Shown here piece after piece: positions 29,798-39,521 of a stretch of 64,000 nt of DNA. The position numbers and the translations under genes were made by a program. The DNA lies in assembly GCA_019918135.1 (NCBI GenBank), contig WBZZ01002032.1, positions 212,501 to 276,500 of the forward strand. The letters run 5' to 3'. The notes beneath the pieces were generated by a model. That model was not told the DNA's origin. It saw only the letters and a program-made list of their open reading frames with translations, and made no database searches. This stretch comes from Paulinella micropora (Eukaryota > Cercozoa > Imbricatea > Euglyphida > Paulinellidae). Position 1 is the first letter of the stretch. Each line of letters begins with the position of its first letter.

Positions 29798-31570
29798 CTC
29801 TTCCTTTCGCTGTTCTATCTCCATGCCTTTGAACTCCCTGGCTTATCCTAGACGTTTAATGGGGAATCACTTCTCCAAGCTATCGCAAAATTTGGAGTAA
29901 GCTCGTTCATCGGGGGCTACGAAGATAAGATCGTCAACGTGGAACACGCCAATGATGGCCTTGCTCACGTGTACTCCCTTTTGTATGAACATGCACGGGT
30001 CTGCTTTCAAGGGCTCAAATCCTAGTTTTCTTAGAAGTTCAGCGAAAAGATCGTACCATCTCTTGCCTGCCTGGGGGGCTCCATACAGAGCTTTGGTGAT
30101 CTTGAGAAACATACCTACCTTGCCCTTCTCTGTAACTCCCGGAGGGGCTCTTGCATATACCGGGTTCTTCATCAATGCATTGAGGTATGCGTTTTTGAAG
30201 TCACGGCATAGACTTTGTTTCCTAAACTTACCGCTAGTTTGAAAAGCAACAAAACTGACCTATGATTCGCACACGGGACATAGAGCTGTTTGGGGTTATA
30301 GCTTATTCCTGGTTCTAGCTGATATCCTCTTAGAGATAGTCGAGACTTTACGAATTTTACTCCCATATCGTCTGTCTTTACTTTATGAACCCATAATAAA
30401 CCCACAGGCTTCACGCCGGCTCGTTTGACAACGTCGGCTGTTACCCATTCGTAAGTTTTAAACTCCCTTAGGGCTTTCAGTTCATTGTCAATGCCTTTTT
30501 GCAAGTGCTTTAGCGTCATTCCTTCTTCTACTAGGTCAGTAGGTACTATGTGTATGTAAAACAACCATTCGCTTGCTTCTTCTTGAGAAATGCAGTCATC
30601 CATGTTAGTCAAGTGCTCATTCATTAGTTTCACGTAGTGAGTGGATGTTTTTGACAAGTATGTCTGTGTTCTCGTCCTTTTCCCGTGGATTATGTTTGCA
30701 GTCGATACGCTATCGCTCTGTTCCCATGTTAATCCTTTCGGGGGTGGCTTGCCTTCTACGTATTGATTGGGGTCAGTGTAGTCGGTATCTGGGGCTGTGA
30801 AATCAAAGTTTGGAGTCGGGCCTATGCTAACTTGTTTGTAAGAGTAGTCTTGCGAGCTTTGTTTTAAGCTTAGCTCGTCTTGTTGTTCTGATTCACTGTG
30901 CTGTGGCTGTTTGGTGTCATGAGTTGGCGAATCTGGTATATTCGTGTTCTCGTGAGTGGGGACTAGGAGTGGTTTGTGATCCTCGTCGTCGTTGTCTTGT
31001 GCGTTAGTAGATGGTATTGGAGTGTCTGCTAATAGACTACCTGTCTCGCTAGTGTCTATGTGTGGAATGTTTTCGGTGAAGCTATCTTTCTCTCGCTCCC
31101 CCTCAGATTCGTCACTCCATGCTATCTCCGCTATATTGCCTGTCAGTGGGCCTACTTTGTGTGGATTAAATCGCGCATTTCTAACTCCTGAAATCACTCT
31201 TTTACCGTCCCATACGCGATACAGCTCCCTGTGTATGTCGTACCCTACTAGAGTAACAACTTTGCCGGGCATAGTTCCCTTGCCGTCTTTCTTACCTACG
31301 TGCATAACTCCTCTGCTACCTATAGGCTTGAGTTGGTGCATTGGGGGCTTTCTACCTAACAACTGTTCATAAGGGGACATACCCTTCTAGGACCAGTGGT
31401 CGCCGGAAGAATGTTCCACAAAGTGGAAGCCGTATGTTCCATTTCGTCCCAAAAATTGGGTGGAAACCCTGAGTGTATACGCATTGCACGGGCAGGTCCT
31501 CCGATTGTCTGGTTCATCCTTTTAGCTATGGGACTACCATCTTTATGTTATTCCATATATTTCATATATA
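29798..31570 (-). pseudogene. Copia-5 upstream part (integrase end and RT)
   Basis: Read from about 31570 down. The integrase C-terminal region comes first (KRMNQTIGGPARAMRIHSG, PNFWDEMEHTASTLWN), then a frameshift near 31385. Next is MSPYEQLLGRKPPMHQLKPI and the domain end (LYRVWDGKRVISGVRNARF), then a long acidic linker. The RT fingers (LREFKTYEWVTADVVKRAG, WVHKVKTDDMGVKF) are followed by a frameshift near 30175, KALYGAPQAGKRWYD and a HVDD box (29930-29941). Two in-frame stops follow (FCDSLEK then stop; FPIKRLG then stop), and the frame reaches the YR boundary at 29798. The rest is at 21727-22529. Gag, protease and the integrase core are missing. Confidence 0.88.
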
Positions 31571-34226
31571 ATTATCTGGAATATATTTAGAATATTAATT
31601 CGTAACCGGTATTATATTCTCCGATGAGGACAACATATCCGGTGTTCTGATTCACACGGAAAATCCTAAACAGTCGTAACAGCCATTTATACCGTTATTT
31701 ACGGACTCAGTTGGCAATATTCACAAACATAATTGGCAATTACCAATATCATTTATATCAGTGTCACTTTATTAGTTTCTCCACTAATATCGTCTCTGAC
31801 CCATAGTTGTTTCGACATTTACGATGCCGTGGAAACACGTGTTTATAAAGGTACAAACTGTTCAGAGCGCGCCCTATCTTACCCGTATTTCCATACAGAC
31901 TTCAGCTAGGCACGCAGCCAGACAGACACGCGTCCAGACACGCTACTATCAGTTTCTTGTGTCTTGTTTCATTCTCATTAAAGTATTTTATCGATTTAGT
32001 CAAAGTCATCGTAATGACTAAGTGTATGTTTTATTCGGCGTAAATGCCGTGCCGACAAAGCATTAACAGGTCATGAGCCAGCCGCTCCAACTGACGTGGA
32101 CAAGGCAGAATCCTTTGAACCACACCGACCGCAGAAGCAACGTGTTTTACTGGAAACAGTAGCTTGGAGAAGAAAGCCGACGACGCAAGCTACCAACTAC
32201 CGATCAACCAGACGTACTGGTGAGTGGCACACGTAGTGCAACGAAAAGGAAACGTAGTGGACAGCCCACGAAGTAGAAGTCAACGTAGAGAACGACAACG
32301 ACAGCGGGCAAGGGGTGAGCCCCCACGACCGGAGCAACAGATCAAAGAAGCTACTGCTTTCTGTACAATTCAACCAGTTCTAACCAGACACAGTTCTAAC
32401 CAGACACTGGCCAGTGGCACACGAAGTGCAACAAAGTATTTCCGTCCGTAGTATTTCCGTCCGTAGTATTTCCGTCCGTCCGTAAGCGAAAAGGACAAGT
32501 AGACAACGACAACAACGAGAGCGGGGAAGGGTGAGTTCCAACGACCGGGACAACAACCGAAGAAGCTACTGTTCTTGTTATTAATGCACTGGAGGAACGT
32601 CAAGCCGACGCCTCCCACCGAATCAACGAATTATATATTACTGCTGCGTTATTACAACTGTACCGTATGGAAATGGGAGCAACTCGACAACGACCAACGC
32701 CCCTTACTGCTGCTGGACGACGATCAACGCCTACAAACAGTGCTGACGCCGCATTCCCAAGCCTCTTTATCACTCCCGTGCCCATCCGTGGCTCTTCGTC
32801 TGATCTCCCGACTTATCTGGGACCCTGGAACAGCAACATACACACCAAGCTATATACAACTAGCATTGGCGACGTCTCTCTTTTGGCCTTCGTTTTTGTG
32901 TGTTTTCGTCATAAACACACACAAAAGGGAAAATCTCGCCTCTATTGTTCCCTTTCTCTCTTTGCTCTCTACTCTTTCTGCTTTCCCTTGCAGATAAGAG
33001 CAATCTCGCCCTTGGCCTTCAACTTGACGCGGTCGTGCTCTCTTTGGCCTTCAGTTCCTGCGCAACTACTTCCTCCTCCTCCCCACCCATAATCAGCTAA
33101 GTCCCCTTTCAGCTCATTACAACATTCATTCTCTCTTCTTACTATCTCTAATTATAACTCTAACACTATCCTTCTTATCTTTTATTCTTGTCTACATACA
33201 TCACCAACTTACTTGTCTTTCTTAACCCTTATTGACCCTACCTCTCTGTCTACCTACCCTTACTTTACGCAACTACCCTTCTAGACACGTCGCGACCATA
33301 CTTCAACGTGAGAATTATGATAGGCAGAATAGGCAACTATAAATTCAGGACAAAGACACAGAACGACAAGACAAAGCAAGAAGCAAAAACAGAATTAGCA
33401 AAAGCATAATAGGAGACACAATAACAATAGAAAAAGAAACAGAAATAATCAGAAACAAAGAAAGAATAGATTGAACAGACAGCTATAAAATCATCGGACA
33501 CAGACATACAAACCATCTCCAACAACATTCATCCATCTTATCCCGTTTTCACACACACACCACATAATTTGTTCGCATGCATTTAGATAGATATTTCACA
33601 ACTCTCCCATGCATTTCCACACATACAAACACATTCATTGCTTGGTATTCCTTGTGTAAACATGCCTTTTCACCAGCATACGAAACATGATATGCACTGT
33701 GATAATATGGACAACACACAGTCATTTTCACGCGAACTTTTTCACATAGCACCCTCACTAACAATCACTACACCTTCTTGATTGTGCATACAACAACACA
33801 ATCACAACATCCACATTGTGTGATAACTTGTTCTTCACACATCATTCATTGTACATCACTCCACAAACAGAAAAGACACACACAAAGCATGAACAACATA
33901 CATACATAGATGCTTATAAATTAGTATAGTACATACAAAGAGATCAAATGAAATAAAAGTAATGTATGCAGTAAAAATAGTGTTAAAGTGAAGATAATGA
34001 TAAATTATTAGTAATAATAATAACATAACATTACATTACATTACATTGTATTGCAATAAAATAGCAGACAGACAATCAGACACAGCACAAGCAGGCAGAC
34101 AGAAAGACAGAAAAGACATGTAATGGAAATAAATAAATAATAAAGAATAAGTAAATAATATAATAAAAAGATAGGACTACACAATAAATAAGCATAACAA
34201 CAACGATTAAACTCACATTATACGAA
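31571..34226. other. AT-rich stretch without recognised genes
   Basis: No ORF here looks like a real protein. 31,790-32,030 has LTR-like features on the plus strand (TTTATAAAGG near 31839, ATTAAAG near 31977) but no partner. 32,223-32,575 contains imperfect direct repeats. 33,300-34,200 is A-rich and low in complexity, with a short ATTAC repeat near 34030. Confidence 0.5.
32223..32580. repeat. Imperfect direct repeats with a 15-bp tandem
   Basis: Two similar blocks, about 32223-32363 and 32404-32578. They share agtggcacacg.agtgcaac, gacaacgacaac, cgaccgg and agaagctactg in order. Between the shared parts, a 15-bp unit (tagtatttccgtccg) is repeated about three times at 32440-32480. Confidence 0.75.
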
Positions 34227-34505
34227 ATGAAAACAAAAAAGAAAAAGAAGAAGAAAAAGAAAAAGAAGAAGATGAAGAAGAAGAAGAAAGAAAAGAAGAA
34301 GAAGAAGATGAAGAAGATGAAGAAGAAGAAGAAGAAGAAGGAGAAAAAGAAAGAAGAAAGAAGAAAGAAGAAAAAGAAGAAGAAAAGAAGAAGAAGAAGA
34401 AAAAGAAAAAGAAGAAGAAGAAGAAGAAGAAGAAGAAGAAGAAGAAGAGTGAAAGAAAGAAGAAAGAAAGACAGAAAGACAGAAAGACAGAAAGAAGGAA
34501 AAAGG
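34227..34505. repeat. Purine (AAG/GAA) microsatellite
   Basis: About 280 bp of A and G only, mostly AAG units. It can be translated as poly-Lys/Glu/Arg, but that is a by-product of composition. Confidence 0.95.
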
Positions 34506-34537
34506 TGAAAGAAATAATAAAGAAAGAAAGAGGAGCT

Positions 34538-34672
34538 CTCTTTCTATCTATCTCTTTCTATCTATCTCTTTCTATCTATCTCTTTCTATCTATCTCTTTC
34601 TATCTATCTCTTTCTATCTATCTCTTTCTATCTATCTCTTTCCATCTATCTCTTTTCATCTATCTCTATCTA
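34538..34672. repeat. 12-bp pyrimidine tandem (tctttctatcta)n
   Basis: About eleven copies of tctttctatcta. It ends 70 bases before the sudden rise in GC at about 34740. Confidence 0.95.
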
Positions 34673-34744
34673 TGCCTATATATATATCTGACCATCACCA
34701 TTCTATATATCTCTTTCTCTCCATTGTTTTTTCTCTGGCGCCAG

Positions 34745-36550
34745 GAGCAGGCCCTCGCGGGCCGCCTGCGGGACCTGGCCACGTCGGGCTGCGGCCACCT
34801 GCTGGCCAGGCTCCGGGCCCGCGGGCCGGGGGCTGACGCCTTCGTGCCCAGCGAGGAACAGCGCCGCGCCGCCGAGGTGTGCCTGCGCTCGCGCCTCGGC
34901 GTCCTCGTCGGGGCCGCCGGAACGGGCAAGACCTCGCTGGCGGGCTGGCTCCACTGCCTGGGCGTGCCGCTCTTGTTCGTGGCCGTGACGTGCCAGGCCG
35001 TCGCCGCCGCCCGGCGGGCCTGGGCCGGGGCCCCCGGCCGGCCGCCCGCCGGGGACCCCGCCGGAAACCCCGCCGAGCCCGGCCCGGCCGGGGACGCGGC
35101 CGGGGAGCCCGCCTGCCGCCAGTGCCGCGGCCCCCCGCCGCCGGCCGAGGGCTGGGGCTCGTACGTCACGGCCGGCTTCTACACGTCCGCCCTGCTAGAG
35201 GCGTACGCGGCGCTGCCGCCGAGGCCCGCCTGGCCGACGCCCGCCCTCGTGGTCGTCGACGAGCTGTCCTTGTTCAGTCCGGCGGCCCTGCTCCGCCTCC
35301 TGGACGTGCTGGCCGGGCTCGCCCCCTCGGTGGCGGGCCTGCTCCTGCTCGGGGACAGCGCGCAGCTGCCGTCCATGGGGCAGGGCTGCGTGCTGGCGCT
35401 GGCCCAACGCCTGTTCCCCGCCTGCTGCGCGTGCCTGGACACCGTCAGGCGCGGCCAGGCCGGCGCCGGCGGCCTCACGCAGGTGCAGCGCCTGGCGCGG
35501 ACGCTGCGCCCGGGGACCGACCCCCGCAGCGTCGCGGAAGTGCGCGCCTGGCCCGACGCGGTCCTGGCCCGCTACTTCCGCCTGCACGTAGGCCCCGACG
35601 AGCTGCGCGAGTTAGCCCTTGGCTGGTTCCGGCAGTACGAGCCCCCCGGGGGGGTGACCCGCGGGGCCGTGCGCGGGGGGCTGCGCTGCCCGAGCTACCA
35701 GCTCGCGACCGTGCGGGCACAGGAAAGGCAACTGCTCAACGAGTGGCTGGCGGGGGCCGCCGGCGCCGTCCGGGCGGCCGACGGCGTCCAGGACCTGCGG
35801 CCGGGGCTCAAGGTCCGGCTGAAGGCGCCCCGCGGCTGCCCCGCGAGGCGGGTCCTGGCGCAGGCGGCGCGCATCTTCGTCGAGCCGGGGGATCTGTGGG
35901 CCGAGAACGCCCCGCCGGCCGCCGCGCCGGCCAGGCTCGTCCGGGTGCCGCCGGACCAGGGGCCCTGGGCCCGGCTCGAGGAAGTGCGGGCGGTGGGCTA
36001 CCTGCTCGACATCTCGGACGTGTGGTTGCAATGTTCGCGGGACGCCAAGAACGTGGCGGTGCGGTGCTTTCCCGGCGGCAGCGCGCTGCCGGACACCCGC
36101 GCCCCCCTGCCGGCGCAGGTCGGCCGGCGCTCCTGCCCCCTGGCCTTCCGGCGCTTCCTCGTCTGGACGGGCGCGGTAGGGGGCCGCGCGGGCCTAGTGG
36201 AGTTCTACAGCCAGGACCAACACGGCCGGGCAGCGCTGGAGTTGGGGTACGCCCTTACCGACGTGTGCGTCCAAGGGGGGGAGCTCCGGCACCTGCACCT
36301 GGTCCTGTCGCCGCACGCTTCGCCGCGCCACTACTTTCTGCGCCAGATCGCCTACACCGCCCTGACCCGAGCCACCCGCACGGCCAGCATCGTGCTGCCG
36401 CTGGCGGGCGGACGGGGCCGGCTGACGCCCCGCGAGTATTGGGAAAAGGTCAGGCGCGCCGACGTCCGGGTGCTCACGGCCACGGTGGAGGGGGCGCTCC
36501 CCGCCGCCGCCGAGCGGGAGGCCGGGCCGGAGGCCCCGGGGGGATCCTAG
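34745..36550 (+). CDS. SF1 helicase, RecD/Pif1-like
   Basis: ATP-dependent DNA helicase/translocase. The frame is open from 34505, but its first 80 codons are microsatellite, so I start the credible part at 34745, just after a T-rich tract and ggcgccag that could be a 3' splice site. No ATG is evident there. Counting from 34505, Walker A (GAAGTGKTS) is at residues about 136-144, Walker B (VVVDELS) about 249, motif III (GDSAQLPSMGQG) about 283, a C-terminal Gln-Gly motif (DVCVQGGEL), and motif VI (IAYTALTRATR) about 615. An insertion rich in Gly/Pro/Ala with CRQC follows Walker A. RecD2/TraA-type enzymes have this layout. The gene is over 70% GC, unlike the copia region. It opens the foreign-looking island. 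Confidence 0.85.
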   Translation, partial: EQALAGRLRDLATSGCGHLLARLRARGPGADAFVPSEEQRRAAEVCLRSRLGVLVGAAGTGKTSLAGWLHCLGVPLLFVAVTCQAVAAARRAWAGAPGRPPAGDPAGNPAEPGPAGDAAGEPACRQCRGPPPPAEGWGSYVTAGFYTSALLEAYAALPPRPAWPTPALVVVDELSLFSPAALLRLLDVLAGLAPSVAGLLLLGDSAQLPSMGQGCVLALAQRLFPACCACLDTVRRGQAGAGGLTQVQRLARTLRPGTDPRSVAEVRAWPDAVLARYFRLHVGPDELRELALGWFRQYEPPGGVTRGAVRGGLRCPSYQLATVRAQERQLLNEWLAGAAGAVRAADGVQDLRPGLKVRLKAPRGCPARRVLAQAARIFVEPGDLWAENAPPAAAPARLVRVPPDQGPWARLEEVRAVGYLLDISDVWLQCSRDAKNVAVRCFPGGSALPDTRAPLPAQVGRRSCPLAFRRFLVWTGAVGGRAGLVEFYSQDQHGRAALELGYALTDVCVQGGELRHLHLVLSPHASPRHYFLRQIAYTALTRATRTASIVLPLAGGRGRLTPREYWEKVRRADVRVLTATVEGALPAAAEREAGPEAPGGS

Positions 36551-36583
36551 CCTCTACTCCGCGCTAGTTCACCCCGCGGCTCG
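36550..36583. repeat. 34-bp island repeat, copy 1
   Basis: Starts with the last base of the helicase stop and is identical to 39013-39046. Weaker similarity continues in both places (ttagcc.gcgtac, gccggcccc..cacgtgt) to about 36761 and 39380. It may be a 3' regulatory unit or a dispersed repeat specific to the island. Confidence 0.8.
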
Positions 36584-37320
36584 GGGAGGGCTGCCCCCCA
36601 ACCCAGCCCCCCCCCCCGCGCTGGCTCGCTGTTAGCCAGCGTACCAAGCACAGCCTAAGGCAATGCCGCCGCCAGCGGGCGGAAAGAAGTAAAATGCAAT
36701 GAACTCGATGCCGCGGGCGGCAGAACCTAGCTAGCAAAGGGCCGGCCCCCCACGTGTGATCCTTCTTTTCTCTTGCTTCATCCGGAGCCTCGCTCCCTCT
36801 ACCTGGCCACTGTCACGGCAGAAGACAGGCCGGGGAAGTCAGGGCATGGGCTGGGCTTTTGCTCCTAGTCAGCACAGGACCTCCACGTCCGTTCGCAGGA
36901 TGAATACCCCTGGGGGGGGGGGGGAGAGAAAGAGGGGGAGGATGGCTTAGCCGCCGCCGGGACGGCTTGGCGCCTGGTGCGGTAGGGGGAAGAAAGGTAA
37001 GTGCAAAAGAGATAGCAAGGGGGGCGGGGGGTTAAAATTGAATGGTGGCAGCAGGCTCTCGTTGCCCCTGCGGGCCTACACTGCTACGATGGCGATGGAG
37101 TGGTGCCCCCAGCCTAACAAAAGATCGCTCTTGCTTTTCTTGGCAGGAGCTGCTACATTTCGAATATTTTTTAATAACTAAAAAAACCTTTACTAGCTTT
37201 TTTTCCTGAGAAGCTTGTATGTATTTGTTGAAAATTAGTTCTTGAAAAACTCACGGAGATTTTCGGCCAGTTCGCGGGCTCCGCTTGCATCCTGAAACAG
37301 ATACTCAAGGCATACGGCAG
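36584..37320. other. Intergenic GC-rich then AT-rich stretch
   Basis: The first 180 bp carry the diverged remainder of the island repeat. 36,760-37,140 is GC-rich without a convincing gene, with G runs at about 36911 and 37020. 37,150-37,320 is AT-rich and precedes the end of the tandem-repeat gene. Confidence 0.5.
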
Positions 37321-38154
37321 TTAATATCCTGGCATCAGTTGCCTGTGTACGAGCGTTTGCGCAAAATTCTTCCACTTCCAGAGCTTTTCTTCTGTGTCGA
37401 CCATCTGACCATTGGAACTGTTAGACCGAAGATATTCCCATACCGGCCTCAGCTCCCTCTGTACAGTGCCGCTGCGATAGGTCTTCAGCAGCTTCTGCTC
37501 CAGTTTCTTGATCTCTTGCACTTGATCCTCGTCGTACGGAGACATCATCGTAACATCAGGCAAGCTCTCCAGTGCTTTCTCCAGCTGACGCGTGGAGAGC
37601 GCGGGTTTGAGTGTTTCTACAAAGGCCTCCCATCGTGCATATCTTTCCTCTGGCTTCACGTACGCCTTGGAGCTGGTGCCCTTAAGATAAGCCCGTACTG
37701 CCCCCAGCCGGGCCTGGACGCTGTCTGCGCGGTAGATCTTCAGCAGCTTCTGCTCGAATTCGTCTATTGCTCCTGCCTGATCGTCCGCGTAGGGCGATGA
37801 CATAGTAGTTTTATCCAAGCTCCCCAGTCCTTCCACCAGTTCCGCATCCGAGGGCGCGGGCTTGAGTGTTTCTACAAAGGCCTCCCATCGTGCATATCTT
37901 TCCTCTGGCTTCACGTACGCCTTGGAGCTGGTGCCCTTAAGATAAGCACGTACTGCCCCCAGCCGGGCCTGGACGCTGTCTGCGCGGTAGATCTTCAGCA
38001 GCTTCTGCTCGAATTCGTCTATTGCTCCTGCCTGATCGTCCGCGTAGGGCGATGACATAGTAGTTTTATCCAAGCTCCCCAGTCCTTCCACCAGTTCCGC
38101 ATCCGAAAGATTCCTTTTCGAAACGCAGTTAGGCTGCTTGCAAGGTTTCTGCAT
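37321..38154 (-). CDS. 84-residue tandem-repeat protein
   Basis: The ATG is at 38154, with 277 residues to TAA at 37321. After 18 residues (MQKPCKQPNCVSKRNLS) come three copies of an about 84-residue unit. The first two are almost identical in protein and DNA (spanning about 38110-37850 and 37850-37610), so they arose by a very recent tandem duplication. The third is well diverged. Each unit has an acidic start (DAELVEGLGSLD), SPYADDQ, a helix with EFEQKLLKIYRADSVQARLG, then YLKGTSSKAY and WEAFVETLKP. The units look all-helical. There are no signal peptide, membrane or enzyme motifs. Its GC content is near 50%, unlike its neighbours, so it may be host-derived. Family not recognised. Confidence 0.7.
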   Translation of the reverse strand: MQKPCKQPNCVSKRNLSDAELVEGLGSLDKTTMSSPYADDQAGAIDEFEQKLLKIYRADSVQARLGAVRAYLKGTSSKAYVKPEERYARWEAFVETLKPAPSDAELVEGLGSLDKTTMSSPYADDQAGAIDEFEQKLLKIYRADSVQARLGAVRAYLKGTSSKAYVKPEERYARWEAFVETLKPALSTRQLEKALESLPDVTMMSPYDEDQVQEIKKLEQKLLKTYRSGTVQRELRPVWEYLRSNSSNGQMVDTEEKLWKWKNFAQTLVHRQLMPGY

Positions 38155-39012
38155 GACCTACGTAACATGTTCATATTGAAAGAGAATTACCTTTTTACGG
38201 TATAGAGTTTTCCAACAATGCTCTGCTGCCATGTGTATGTATGTGTGCCAGAGCGCTACACCCGTTCTGTATCATAGCGCAGCGAGAGCGACAGTGGCCA
38301 CTGCTCGCTAGAAAGGTAAGTTTTATGTTTATGTAGAATTTACAACATTTACTTCTCTACTGAACAGACAGGAGAGAGCGTTGCGGGAGCGGATGGCTTT
38401 AGGTGGGAAAGCAGAGGATGGGGGAGGCGGGGGGGGGGGGGGTCTTTTGCTCCCTCTCCCCCCCCTCTCTCCCCTCTTTCTCCCTCTCCAGCCTCGCTAC
38501 TTTGTTCTTTTTCCTCACTCTCTTTCATTCTTTTGTTTCCGCTTTACCCGCTTTCTTTTCTGTGTAGTTGCTTGCGGGAAGGAAACTTGTCCCTACCCCA
38601 AGCATTTTCGGGAGGAGGTGTTTTGGAAGGGGAAAGTGAATCCCCCCCCCCTGCTTTCCCCTTTCCCCCCGCCCCGCAAGTCTCCCCTCCCCTCCCCCCA
38701 AAAAGGGTTATGGAAGCCTTACGGCTCGTTTGTCCCTAGCGCTGGAACCTGTCTCCACAACCAGGCAAACAGGCAGTGGGCGGCACTGTTGCCAGCAGCA
38801 CCTACGGCCCAAGGTCTCGGCCACCTAGGCCTGTTCATGGGATACTCACTGCCCTGCGCCCAGTCATACAACAGCCTAGTCCACCCACCCCACATGTTCC
38901 GGAAGTCGGCTTCTTCCTTTCCTTCCTCACCGCTCAAGGCCGGACGGTGCGACCTGTGCATCTCCTCTTTCTGTTCGGCCGCGGCTCTGAGTCTGCTCTC
39001 TCACTCTTCGGT
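38155..39012. other. Intergenic stretch with homopolymer runs
   Basis: Contains a G13 run at about 38430, a pyrimidine-rich region at 38,460-38,560 and C runs at about 38642. A long plus-strand ORF (38381-39211) spans it, but its sequence is Pro/Ser/Leu-biased low complexity without motifs. A good splice-donor sequence (gaaaggtaagt) occurs at 38310-38320. I see no supported gene. Confidence 0.45.
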
Positions 39013-39046
39013 GCCTCTACTCCGCGCTAGTTCACCCCGCGGCTCG
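39013..39046. repeat. 34-bp island repeat, copy 2
   Basis: Identical to 36550-36583, with weaker similarity continuing to about 39380. Confidence 0.8.
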
Positions 39047-39521
39047 CAGCCCCCCCCGGCTCGCAGCCCCCCGGCCCGCCCTCTCCCCGGCCGGCCGGCC
39101 GGCTACGAGCGGGGGAGCCGTTGGGCGGGACGGGGGTGCGCCCCCCCCCCTCCCTATCGCGAGCCCAGCGGCACGGGCGCAGTCCCAAAAGGAGCTGGTT
39201 ACTCTAGCTAGTGGTGCGTTGGCCCACAGTTAGCCGGCGTACAAGGCACCAGCACGCTCTTCAGAGTGCGGCCAGCAGTAAAGCAGAATTGCGATTCAGG
39301 ACGGCAAAAGTCAAGAAAAATGAGGTCGCCGGCAACAGAACCGGCTACAGTTCAAGAAAGAGCCGGCCCCACGTGTTAGGAGGCTTTTTAATGTTTCGTC
39401 GTCCGGAGCCCCGCCCGTTCTCCTACCCACAGTCGGTGACGTAGAAGATGAACCCCCCCCCCCCCCCCCCGGTGTTCACCGTGGCGGGCCTCTTAGCAGG
39501 GGCGTGCCGGCACAGCCGCTT

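Noticed and set aside
31790-32030. Solo LTR
   Set aside because: A TATA-like and a poly(A)-like signal are present, but no second copy or element ends were found in the window.
34227-34508. Lys/Glu/Arg-rich ORF
   Set aside because: A purine microsatellite with no non-repetitive coding sequence.
34505-34744. N-terminal 80 codons of the helicase frame
   Set aside because: Translated pyrimidine microsatellite (Leu/Ser/Ile/Tyr). It resembles membrane segments only because of the TCTTTCTATCTA repeat.
34879-36567. 562-codon ORF overlapping the helicase
   Set aside because: Arg/Gly/Ala/Pro-biased shadow frame of GC-rich coding DNA, without motifs.
38381-39211. 276-codon plus-strand ORF
   Set aside because: Pro/Ser/Leu-biased sequence across homopolymer runs and the island repeat, with no motif or matching neighbour.
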